From assembly GCF_022760955.1 (NCBI RefSeq), contig NZ_JAKTNU010000001.1, positions 253,507-317,506 of the forward strand: DNA of 64,000 nucleotides. The letters run 5' to 3'. Source of the DNA: Thermus neutrinimicus (lineage in GTDB: Bacteria; Deinococcota; Deinococci; Deinococcales; Thermaceae). The notes under the pieces were generated by a model. The model saw only the letters and a list, made by a program, of their open reading frames with translations, was not told the DNA's origin and made no database searches. Shown one piece after another: positions 33,370 to 40,405 of the stretch. A program made the position numbers and the translations under genes. The stretch's first letter is position 1. The number at the start of each line of letters is the position of its first letter.

Positions 33370-33405
33370 CGCCCCCCACGGGGGAAGGAGGTCCCGTGGG
33401 GGGCG
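33370..33405 (-). terminator. malE-malF intergenic hairpin (partial terminator or mRNA stabiliser)
   Basis: Perfect 13-bp stem, arms at 33370-33382 and 33393-33405 with a 10-base loop, followed on the minus strand by TATCTTT. A similar arrangement in many sugar operons leaves more binding-protein mRNA than permease mRNA; that role here is inference. Confidence 0.6.
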
Positions 33406-33501
33406 GATATACCCATGCATCCTGTTTTCCGCTATCTCAGGTGACCCCGGGAGGGGCTTGGGGAAGGTTGGTTCCGGGGCCCCCGTTCCGGCCGGGCCAT
33501 A

Positions 33502-34698
33502 CTACCTGCCGATGGCCTTCCGGATCTCGGCCACCATGTCCTCCACGATCTTCTTCATGTTGGAGTCGGGCCGCTGGATGGCCAGGCTGATGGCGTTGGC
33601 CCAGGGGCCCCAGACCTTGCCCATCTCGGGGATGTTGGGCATGGGGGTGCCCTGGGCGAAGACCTTGGAAAAGCCCGCCACCACCGGATCCTTCTCCAGG
33701 GTCTTGGCGGCGCTCTTGGACACGGGGATGCGACCCCCCGCCTGGTTGAAGGAAACCAGGTTCTTGCCGGTGACCAGGGTCTTGGCGAAGTTAACCGCAG
33801 CGGTCTTGTTCTTGGAGTAGGCGTTCACCACCACCCCCTGCACCCCCAGGAAGGGACCCCAGGGGTTCTTGGCCCCGGGCGGGGTGGGGAAGGGGGCGAT
33901 GCCGAAGTCGATCTTGGCCTTTTTGTAGTCCCCCAGGGCCCAGGGGCCGTTGATGATCATGGCCAAGGCCCCATCCTTGAAGGCCCCGTCCGCCACCCCG
34001 TAGTCCACCCCTTCGGGCACCAGGTTGTAGCGGAAGCGGAGGTCCTTGATGAACCCTAAGGCCTTTTCCCCCACTTCCCCGCCGATCAGGAGCTTGGAGG
34101 GGTCCAGGTTCCCCTTGGCGTCCTTGGCGAAGACGTTTTCCGCCCCGAAGGCCCGGAAGAAGCCGAAGTTGAAGTAGGGGTCGCCGATGTTATAGAGGAA
34201 GCCAAAGGTGGAGCCGGTGGTGAGCCTCTGGGCCAGGGACAGGAACTCCTCCCAGGTCTTGGGGGGTTCTTTGACGTACTTCTTGTTGTAGATGAGGGCC
34301 ACGCTCTCGGCAAAGGCGGGAAGGCCCATGAGCTTGCCCCCGAAGGTGAAGGCCTCCACCGCCACGCTTTGGAGATCCGAGAGGTAGCTTTGCGTCACGT
34401 ACTTGCCCATGGGCTCCAGCACCCCCGCCTGGGCCATCTCCCCCAGCCAGTCGTGGGGGATGGAGACCAAAAGGTCTGCCGCCTGCCCCTGGGGTGCCCC
34501 CAGGATGAACTTCTGCTTGATGTCCCCGAAGGGGACCTCCACCACCTCCACCTTGGTGCCGGAGGTCTTCTCGTAGGCCTGGGCTTGGGCCTTGAGCCAC
34601 TCCAGCTCAGGGCCGCCGAAGTGGGTCCATACCGTGATCTTCCCCTGGGCAAGGGCCAGGGAAAGGCCGAGGGCCAGTGCTGCCAGTGCTCGTTTCAT
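33502..34698 (-). CDS. malE: Maltodextrin-type ABC substrate-binding protein
   Basis: 398 residues from ATG 34698, chosen for the GGAGGT site just upstream and the signal peptide MKRALAALALGLSLALAQG; 30 more open codons upstream run through the promoter. Mature protein: 'KITVWTHFGGPELEWLKAQ', 'LLVSIPHDWLGEMA' and 'MIINGPWALGDYKKAKIDFGIAPFP', all matching maltose/maltodextrin/trehalose-binding proteins (SBP family 1). It delivers sugar to MalFG. The gene has its own promoter and a LacI-type operator candidate. Exact sugar (maltose, trehalose, sucrose, palatinose) cannot be read off. Confidence 0.9.
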   Translation of the reverse strand: MKRALAALALGLSLALAQGKITVWTHFGGPELEWLKAQAQAYEKTSGTKVEVVEVPFGDIKQKFILGAPQGQAADLLVSIPHDWLGEMAQAGVLEPMGKYVTQSYLSDLQSVAVEAFTFGGKLMGLPAFAESVALIYNKKYVKEPPKTWEEFLSLAQRLTTGSTFGFLYNIGDPYFNFGFFRAFGAENVFAKDAKGNLDPSKLLIGGEVGEKALGFIKDLRFRYNLVPEGVDYGVADGAFKDGALAMIINGPWALGDYKKAKIDFGIAPFPTPPGAKNPWGPFLGVQGVVVNAYSKNKTAAVNFAKTLVTGKNLVSFNQAGGRIPVSKSAAKTLEKDPVVAGFSKVFAQGTPMPNIPEMGKVWGPWANAISLAIQRPDSNMKKIVEDMVAEIRKAIGR

Positions 34699-34717
34699 AT
34701 CCCACCTCCGGGCGCGT

Positions 34718-34729
34718 GGTAACGTTTCC
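34718..34729. promoter_or_regulatory. LacI-family-like operator upstream of malE
   Basis: GGTAACGTTTCC (plus strand) is an almost perfect 12-bp inverted repeat (five of six pairs) with the central CG typical of LacI/GalR operators. It lies between the promoter and the malE start, where a repressor would block elongation. Confidence 0.45.
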
Positions 34730-34760
34730 GCTTTGGCTTTTTTCCGCGCCCTGCAGGCTG

Positions 34761-34788
34761 AGTATACCCCCACTTTCCCGGGACACAA
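34761..34788 (-). promoter_or_regulatory. malE promoter
   Basis: On the minus strand, TTGTGT (34788-34783), 16-base spacer, TATACT (34766-34761). The start would be near 34754, giving a leader of about 56 bases that contains the operator-like repeat and the ribosome site. Confidence 0.65.
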
Positions 34789-34796
34789 GTCCCCCG

Positions 34797-35828
34797 CTAG
34801 TAAAGGGCCCGCGCCACCTCAAAGGCGATGAGGGCCAGGATCCCCACCTCCACCGCCTGGCTTCTTAGATGCACTACTTCCTCGGTGACCATCTCGTAGG
34901 TGGCCTCGAGGACCCGAAGCTTCTCCTCCAAGCTCCGCTCCAGCTCGTGGGCCCCATAGAGCTCCAAGGCGGCCCGGTAGATCTTGGCGTAGAAGAGGTC
35001 CTCGGTGATGCGCAAGGCCCCCTCCATCCGGGCCCGCACGTCCGCGATCTCCGCATGGCGGGCCATGAGGTGCCGCCTTAAGCGCTGGAGCTTGCCGTAG
35101 CCCCAAAGGCCCCGGTGCCTGAGCACCTGGGGCACGGCCTCCAGCTCCTGGGTGAGGACCCCGTCGTAGTAGGTGAGCTCCAGGAGCTGGGCGTGCACGA
35201 ACTCCACCAGGTCGGCCACGTCCCAGATGCCCTCCGAGTCCAGGATGAAGACCCGGTCAAACCCCAAAAGGGCCAGGTCCTCGGTGGAGTAGCTGTAGCG
35301 GTAACGCTCCATCTCCCGCCTGACCTCGGGGGCGAACTCCTCCCTGGCCCCCATCCAGAGGGGGGTGAGGTCCACGGCGGGGGCGTGGGCCTTTTCCCCT
35401 TCTATCCCCAGAGCATGGTAGACGGTGAACTCCTCGCTCAGGCGTTTTTCCTCGGGGTGGAGGAGGGCTCCTTTTAGATAGGGCTCGAGGGCCAAAAGCT
35501 CCGCCAGGAAAAACCCTTCCCAGAAGGGAAGCTCGGGAAGGGCCAGGGCCTTTTCCAGAAAGGCTTCCCAGGGCACCTTCTCCCCCAGGTGCACCCGGAA
35601 GGAAAGGGAGGCCACCCCGAACTCGTAGAGCCGGGCGGTGAGAAGGCCGGAGATCCCCTCCACGCTCCTCACCCCAAGCTCCACCTGCGCCGGGGGGTTT
35701 TCAAAGCGCACCGCCCCCAGCCGGGGGCGGGAAAGGCGAAGCCTGGGGGTGGCCAGGCGGGAGAGGTCGATCTCGTCCGCCAGGTCGTAAAGGCGGTAAA
35801 GGGCGATGTGGGGCGAAAGGAGGTTCAT
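34797..35828 (-). CDS. Hypothetical protein resembling RMD1/YagE (DUF155)
   Basis: 343 residues. The C-terminal 130 residues (three long helices, then 'LRSQAVEVGILALIAFEVARAL') look like the end of DUF155/RMD1 proteins: a helical bundle closing with one hydrophobic helix. The 'DRVFILDSEGIWDVADLVEF' block is the mid-domain alpha/beta part. I base this on layout rather than on an exact motif. TAGAAT about 14 bases upstream of the ATG may be its -10. It follows rdgB by 12 bases on the same strand. Eukaryotic RMD1 relatives act in mitochondria; no bacterial function is known to me. Confidence 0.5.
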   Translation of the reverse strand: MNLLSPHIALYRLYDLADEIDLSRLATPRLRLSRPRLGAVRFENPPAQVELGVRSVEGISGLLTARLYEFGVASLSFRVHLGEKVPWEAFLEKALALPELPFWEGFFLAELLALEPYLKGALLHPEEKRLSEEFTVYHALGIEGEKAHAPAVDLTPLWMGAREEFAPEVRREMERYRYSYSTEDLALLGFDRVFILDSEGIWDVADLVEFVHAQLLELTYYDGVLTQELEAVPQVLRHRGLWGYGKLQRLRRHLMARHAEIADVRARMEGALRITEDLFYAKIYRAALELYGAHELERSLEEKLRVLEATYEMVTEEVVHLRSQAVEVGILALIAFEVARALY

Positions 35829-35840
35829 GGAAGACCAGAC

Positions 35841-36452
35841 TTATTCTAACTTGGAGATCTCCCGGGGGGGAGGTCCATGCTCGTAGGCTTTGAGCAGGGC
35901 CTTTATGGCCTTTCCCCGGTGGGAGTACCGGGCCTTTTCCTCCAGGGTCATCTCCGCGAAGGTCTTACCCGCCTCGGGCACGTAAAAGAGGGGGTCGTAC
36001 CCGAAGCCCCCTTCCCCCCGAGGGGCCTCGAGGATGTACCCCTCCACCTGTCCCTGGTAAGCTTCCACATGCCCGTCGGGGTAGGCCAGGACTAACACCG
36101 CCAGGAAGCGGGCCTTGCGCCCCTCCCCTGTTAGGTGGCGCATCCTCTCCAGGAGGTAGACGTTCCGCTCCCGGTCGGTTTCCCTTCCCCCGTAGCGGGC
36201 GGAGTAGACCCCGGGTTCCCCCCCTAAGGCGGGCACCTCGAGGCCCGAGTCGTCCGCCAGGGCGGGAAGCCCCGTGGCTTTGGCCACGTAGGCGGCCTTG
36301 AGGAGGGCGTTTTCCAGGAAGGTGGAACCCTCCTCCTTGGGCAGGCGCAGGGGAAAATCGGCCAGGGAAAGAAGGGTCCAGCCCAAGGGGGCCAGGCCCT
36401 CCTTAAGCTCCCGCACCTTTCCGGGGTTGCCCGTGGCCAATACCAGGCGCAT
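35841..36452 (-). CDS. rdgB: dITP/XTP pyrophosphatase (RdgB/HAM1)
   Basis: 203 residues. 'VLATGNPGKVRELKEGL' at the start binds the triphosphate, 'DDSGLEVPALGGEPGVYSARYGG' (about 67-89) holds the catalytic Asp pair, and 'EGGFGYDPLFYVPEAGKTFAEM' (about 146-167) is the base-recognition loop; 'SHRGKA' ends the family signature. It removes non-canonical purine triphosphates. It is 5 bases downstream of the LOG-family gene, in an operon with murI. Confidence 0.95.
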   Translation of the reverse strand: MRLVLATGNPGKVRELKEGLAPLGWTLLSLADFPLRLPKEEGSTFLENALLKAAYVAKATGLPALADDSGLEVPALGGEPGVYSARYGGRETDRERNVYLLERMRHLTGEGRKARFLAVLVLAYPDGHVEAYQGQVEGYILEAPRGEGGFGYDPLFYVPEAGKTFAEMTLEEKARYSHRGKAIKALLKAYEHGPPPREISKLE

Positions 36453-36457
36453 CCCCC

Positions 36458-37105
36458 TTAGGATACTCCCTTAAGGGACCGGACCACCTCTTCCGGGGAA
36501 TCCAGTGGGGTAAGGAGGGCAAGGTCTTGGGGATCGATGGCCCCTTGGTCTTTTAGGGATTCCAGCCAGCTTAGAAGCCCTTGCCAGTACCTCCGGTCCA
36601 GGGCGAAGACGGGGAAGGGGTGGACCTTCTCCGTCTGGATGAGGACCAGGACCTCTGAGAGCTCATCCAGGGTGCCGAACCCTCCGGGCAGGAAGATGAA
36701 GGCGTGGGCGTAGCGCACGAAAAGGACCTTGCGCACGAAGAAATAGCGCAAGGTGAGGGTGTGGGTTTGGTAAGGGTTGGGCTTTTGCTCGTGGGGGAGC
36801 TCGATGTTCAGGCCCACGCTCACCCCCCCTGCCTCATAGGCCCCTCGGTTGACCGCCTCCATGACCCCACCCCCGCCGCCCGTCACCACCCCGAAGCCGG
36901 CTTCCGCCAGGGTCCTCCCTAACCGGTAGCCCAGGGTATAGGCGGGATGGCCTTCCCCGAAGCGGGCCGAGCCGAAGACGGAAACCAGGGGCACCTCTAT
37001 CTCTGAAAGCGTTTCAAATCCCTCCACGAACTCCGCCAGGATGCGGAAAAGCCGCCAGGCATCCTCGTGGTGAAGCTGGTCTATCAAGGGCTTCTTGGGC
37101 ATCAC
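36458..37105 (-). CDS. LOG-family protein (TIGR00730, nucleotide 5'-monophosphate phosphoribohydrolase-like)
   Basis: 215 residues, Rossmann fold. 'GFGVVTGGGGGVMEAVNRGAYEAGG' (about 71-95) and 'FIFLPGGFGTLDELSEVL' (about 137-154, PGGxGTxxE) are the LOG/lysine-decarboxylase-like signature. Plant LOG enzymes release cytokinin bases; bacterial relatives cleave AMP and similar nucleotides to base plus ribose 5-phosphate. It is not a lysine decarboxylase, despite old annotations. Its ATG overlaps the murI stop by 4 bases. Confidence 0.88.
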   Translation of the reverse strand: MMPKKPLIDQLHHEDAWRLFRILAEFVEGFETLSEIEVPLVSVFGSARFGEGHPAYTLGYRLGRTLAEAGFGVVTGGGGGVMEAVNRGAYEAGGVSVGLNIELPHEQKPNPYQTHTLTLRYFFVRKVLFVRYAHAFIFLPGGFGTLDELSEVLVLIQTEKVHPFPVFALDRRYWQGLLSWLESLKDQGAIDPQDLALLTPLDSPEEVVRSLKGVS

Positions 37106-37875
37106 AGCTCCTCCAGGCTGACCTGCCTTAGCTCCTCCACCCTTACCCCCAGGCGCTCTGCCAGGTTGCGGTAGCTTTCCGGGTCCCCCGTGACGAAGTG
37201 CACCACTCGCCCTCGGCCCTCGGGGTTTAGGAGCCCTTCCTCCTTCAGGCCTCTGGCCACCGCCTCTGCCGTGGCCTCGGCGGAGTCGATGAGCCTCACC
37301 CCGGGCAGGACCTTGGCCAAGGTGCCCTTCAGGAAGGGGTAGTGGGTGCAGCCCAGGATCAGGGCCTCGAGGTCCTGGGGGGCGTCTTCCAGGTAGTGCC
37401 GGGCCACCAAGAGGGCCACGGGGTCATCCCAGAGCCCTTCCTCCACTAGGGGCACGAAGAGGGGGCAGGCCCTGGCCCAGGAAACCTCCACGTAGCGCTC
37501 GTAGGCCCGGCTTTCCACCGTGGCCTGGGTGCCGATGAGGCCCACCTTGCCGTACCCCTGGGCGGCCTTGGCCACGGGTTCCAGCACCCCGAAGACGGGC
37601 ACCGAAAGATCCTCGGCCAGATCTGGAAGGGCCGCGGAGCTTGCCGTGTTGCAGGCCACCACGATGGCCTTGACCCCTTGCCGGAGCAAAAACCCCGCGA
37701 TCTCCCAGGCAAAGCGTCGCACCATGGAAAGGGGTTTGCTGCCGTAGGGTACCCGGGCGGTGTCGCCGAAATAGAAAAAATCCTCCTGGGGTAGGGCCCG
37801 GCGCAAGGCGGAAAGCACCGTAAGCCCCCCTACCCCCGAGTCAAATACGCCGATGGGCCGCCTAGGGTCCTTCAT
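37102..37875 (-). CDS. murI: Glutamate racemase
   Basis: 257 residues. '[14 protein letters not shown]' with catalytic-site Asp/Ser at the N-terminus, '[15 protein letters not shown]' with the first catalytic Cys (about 75), and '[15 protein letters not shown]' with the second Cys and His (about 182-184). It makes D-glutamate for peptidoglycan. TATGAT (37889-37884 on the minus strand) ends 8 bases before the ATG, so the mRNA is probably leaderless. First gene of murI-LOG-rdgB, divergent from metK. Confidence 0.95.
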   Translation of the reverse strand: MKDPRRPIGVFDSGVGGLTVLSALRRALPQEDFFYFGDTARVPYGSKPLSMVRRFAWEIAGFLLRQGVKAIVVACNTASSAALPDLAEDLSVPVFGVLEPVAKAAQGYGKVGLIGTQATVESRAYERYVEVSWARACPLFVPLVEEGLWDDPVALLVARHYLEDAPQDLEALILGCTHYPFLKGTLAKVLPGVRLIDSAEATAEAVARGLKEEGLLNPEGRGRVVHFVTGDPESYRNLAERLGVRVEELRQVSLEEL

Positions 37876-37883
37876 GAGGCGCC

Positions 37884-37889
37884 ATCATA
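37884..37889 (-). promoter_or_regulatory. -10 of murI, leaderless
   Basis: TATGAT on the minus strand, 8 bases before the ATG at 37875. Confidence 0.55.
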
Positions 37890-37891
37890 CC

Positions 37892-37919
37892 CTGGACGGA
37901 AAAAGGGGGGTGCTATACT
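37892..37919 (+). promoter_or_regulatory. metK promoter
   Basis: CTGGAC (37892-37897), 16-base spacer, TATACT (37914-37919). Transcription would start near 37926, leaving a leader of only about 25 bases, too short for a SAM riboswitch. Confidence 0.6.
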
Positions 37920-37951
37920 ATCAGGGTTGCCCCGGTGGGGGGGCAAGGGAG

Positions 37952-39139
37952 GTGCGCAAGTTGAGGCTGGTCACGTCCGAGTCGGTCACGGAAGGGCACC
38001 CGGATAAGCTGGCGGACCGGATCTCCGACGCCATCCTGGACGCCCTGATCGCCCAAGATAAGAAGGCCCGGGTAGCGGCGGAGACCCTAGTCACCACCGG
38101 GCTGGTGTTCGTGGCGGGGGAGATCTCCACCGAGGGGTATGTGGATATTCCCGGCCTGGTGCGCAAGACGGTGAGGGAGGTGGGCTACACCCGGGCCAAG
38201 TACGGCTTTGACGCGGATACCTGCGCGGTCCTCACCGCCATTGACGAGCAGTCCCCGGACATCGCCGGCGGGGTCAACCTCTCCTACGAGTGGCGGGTGC
38301 TCAAGTCCACGGATCCCCTGGACCGCACCGGCGCGGGAGATCAGGGCCTCATGTTCGGCTACGCCACCGACGAAACCCCGGAGCTCATGCCCCTGCCCAT
38401 CACCCTGGCCCACCGCCTCACCATGCGCCTGGCGGAGGTGCGCAAGACGGGGCTTCTTCCCTATCTGCGCCCCGACGGCAAGGCCCAGGTCACCGTGGTC
38501 TACGAGGGGGACAGGCCCCTTTACGTGAAAACGGTGGTGGTCTCCGCCCAGCACTCCCCGGAGGTGGAGCAGGACCAGCTTCGCGAGGACCTGATCCGGG
38601 AGGTGGTGCGCCAGGCCGTTCCCCCTGAGTACCTGAAGGAAGGGGAGACGGAGTACCTCATCAACCCCTCGGGCCGCTTCATCCTGGGGGGGCCCCATGC
38701 GGACACCGGGCTCACCGGGCGCAAGATCATCGTGGACACCTATGGGGGAGCGGTGCCCCACGGGGGCGGGGCCTTCAGCGGCAAGGACCCCACCAAGGTG
38801 GACCGCTCCGCCAGCTACTATGCCCGCTACATGGCCAAGAACCTGGTGGCGGCGGGGCTTGCCCGGCGGGCCCTGGTGGAGCTGGCCTACGCCATCGGCA
38901 AGGCCAGGCCCGTTTCCCTGCGGGTGGAAACCTTCGGCACCGGGGCTTTGCCTGACGAGAAGCTTACGGAGATCGTAAGGCGGGTCTTTGACCCAAGGCC
39001 CTTGGCCATCATCGAGGAGCTGGACCTCCTCCGTCCCATCTACACCCCCACCAGCGCCTACGGCCACTTCGGCCGCGCGGGCTTCCCCTGGGAGGAAACC
39101 GACCGGGTGGAGGCCCTAAGGAGGGAAGCGGGCCTTTAA
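37952..39139 (+). CDS. metK: S-adenosylmethionine synthase
   Basis: 395 residues. '[21 protein letters not shown]' region at the start (ATP-binding His in GHPDK), '[16 protein letters not shown]' (about 119-134) and '[17 protein letters not shown]' (about 272-288, P-loop-like) are all intact. It makes SAM from methionine and ATP, and SAM is used by UbiE and other enzymes. Start: GTG 37952 is close to AAGGGAGG (37945-37952); a TTG at 37961, 8 bases past that site, is an equally good alternative and would remove three residues. Monocistronic, with a T-less hairpin behind it. Confidence 0.96.
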   Translation: MRKLRLVTSESVTEGHPDKLADRISDAILDALIAQDKKARVAAETLVTTGLVFVAGEISTEGYVDIPGLVRKTVREVGYTRAKYGFDADTCAVLTAIDEQSPDIAGGVNLSYEWRVLKSTDPLDRTGAGDQGLMFGYATDETPELMPLPITLAHRLTMRLAEVRKTGLLPYLRPDGKAQVTVVYEGDRPLYVKTVVVSAQHSPEVEQDQLREDLIREVVRQAVPPEYLKEGETEYLINPSGRFILGGPHADTGLTGRKIIVDTYGGAVPHGGGAFSGKDPTKVDRSASYYARYMAKNLVAAGLARRALVELAYAIGKARPVSLRVETFGTGALPDEKLTEIVRRVFDPRPLAIIEELDLLRPIYTPTSAYGHFGRAGFPWEETDRVEALRREAGL

Positions 39140-39144
39140 GGCCA

Positions 39145-39171
39145 CCCCACCCTGGCGTAGCCAGGGTGGGG
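39145..39171 (+). repeat. 12-bp hairpin element behind metK (copy 1 of 2)
   Basis: Perfect stem CCCCACCCTGGC (39145-39156), loop GTA, GCCAGGGTGGGG (39160-39171), with no T-run after it. The dppC-truA gap (50471-50498) has the same stem with one compensatory base-pair change. It may act as a 3' end or stability element. Confidence 0.6.
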
Positions 39172-39282
39172 ATTCCGGCAAGACCTGTTTCCGGGCCAGG
39201 TTTTGGACCCCCGGGGGAGTGCGGCCTCGCGAGAGGCTACCCCAGCTCGACGAAAGCCCAGGCGGGGATTTTCGTAAGGGGA
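39172..39282. other. Densely structured convergent gap between metK and the diguanylate cyclase gene
   Basis: No gene. Further hairpins on inspection: CAAGACCT (39179-39186) with AGGTTTTG (39198-39205); a CCCCCGGGGG palindrome near 39208; GCCTC-GCGA-GAGGC (39224-39237), a GNRA tetraloop stem; and ACGAAA (39250-39255) with TTTCGT (39270-39275). It could be nested termination structures or a small RNA; I recognise no known RNA family. Confidence 0.4.
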
Positions 39283-40323
39283 CTAGCCCACTTCCACCCG
39301 GTTTCTTCCCCGGCGTTTGGCTTGGTAAAGGGCTTCGTCGGCCCGTTTGAGGAGGGAAAGGGGGGAGTCTTCAGGGCGGGCCTCGGCCACGCCGATGCTC
39401 ACGGAAAGCCCTGCCACCGGGGGAACCTTCAGGGCAGCCACCGCCTGGCGCACGCGTCCCGCCAGGCGCACGGCTTGGGCCAGGGGGGTTTCCGCCAGGA
39501 GGATGGCGAACTCCTCCCCCCCTAGGCGCACCGCCCGGTCGCTTTGCCGAAGTTGGCCTTCTAGGCAGTGGGCCAGGGTTTCGAGCACCCGGTCCCCCAC
39601 AGGGTGGCCGTAGCGGTCATTCACCTGCTTGAAGTGGTCCAGGTCCAGGATCATGAGGGAGAGGGGCCGGCCATAGCGCCGGACGCGAAAGAGCTCTCTT
39701 TCCAAAACGAGATCCAGGTAGCGCCGGTTTCTGAGGCCGGTGAGGGGGTCGGTGTAGGCATCCATCTGGGCCTCGAGGTAACCCTCCTTAACCCGGACCA
39801 GCATGTAGAGCAGGCCCACGTAGGCCAGGTTGGCCCCGAAGAACTGGGCCAGGGCGTTGAGGTGCTCCGCATGGAAGTGGCCGCGGAAGGCCCCCATGAG
39901 GGAGAGGAGGAAGAGGGTGAGGAGGTAGAGAAGGGCCAGGCGCACCGCCTGCTGGGTTTGGAAGAAGAGAAAGCTGCTGAGGTACACGAAGGGGACCCAG
40001 TGCGCGGCCGGGGATAGGCCCAGGGGATTGGGCTTGAATAGGAGCTGGTAGGCTAAGGTGGCCAGGAGGTACGTGGCCACCAGCCCATGGACCAGGGGAA
40101 GAACCCAGGTGCTGGTGTGGGGAAAGCGCCATAGGGCTAAGGCTAGGAGGGCAAAGCTCAAGGCCAAGAGGGGAAGGAAGAGGCGGTCCACCGGGTCCAG
40201 TCCCACGGCCCTCGAGGTGGCCAAGGCCACCAGGGCCAGGAGGGCTCCCAGGGGCAAAAGCCACAGGGCCGTCTTGCGCCTCAAGGGATGCAGGGGATCC
40301 AGAAGCTCGAGGGTAGGGTACAA
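39283..40323 (-). CDS. Membrane-bound diguanylate cyclase (GGDEF)
   Basis: 346 residues from TTG 40323; TATACT (40338-40333) lies 9 bases upstream, so this start is preferred to a GTG 36 bases earlier that lies upstream of the promoter element. The N-terminal half has six hydrophobic segments (about 20-185). The C-terminal GGDEF domain has the active loop 'RLGGEEFAILLAE' and, exactly five residues before it, 'RQSD', an intact RxxD inhibitory site. It should make cyclic di-GMP and be feedback-inhibited. The six-helix N-terminus is an uncharacterised sensor. Convergent with metK. Confidence 0.9.
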   Translation of the reverse strand: MYPTLELLDPLHPLRRKTALWLLPLGALLALVALATSRAVGLDPVDRLFLPLLALSFALLALALWRFPHTSTWVLPLVHGLVATYLLATLAYQLLFKPNPLGLSPAAHWVPFVYLSSFLFFQTQQAVRLALLYLLTLFLLSLMGAFRGHFHAEHLNALAQFFGANLAYVGLLYMLVRVKEGYLEAQMDAYTDPLTGLRNRRYLDLVLERELFRVRRYGRPLSLMILDLDHFKQVNDRYGHPVGDRVLETLAHCLEGQLRQSDRAVRLGGEEFAILLAETPLAQAVRLAGRVRQAVAALKVPPVAGLSVSIGVAEARPEDSPLSLLKRADEALYQAKRRGRNRVEVG

Positions 40324-40405
40324 GCTACCTCCAGTATAGGGGATTCCCACCCGGGCCATGACCCCAGGATGCCCTGGCCCCCCTTAACGGACCCTTAACG
40401 GGCCT

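Noticed and set aside
36458-37105. Lysine decarboxylase
   Set aside because: The PGGxGTxxE motif marks the LOG family, which was historically mislabelled as lysine decarboxylase; there is no PLP site.
37920-37951. SAM riboswitch before metK
   Set aside because: The promoter at 37892-37919 leaves about 25 bases of leader, far too short.
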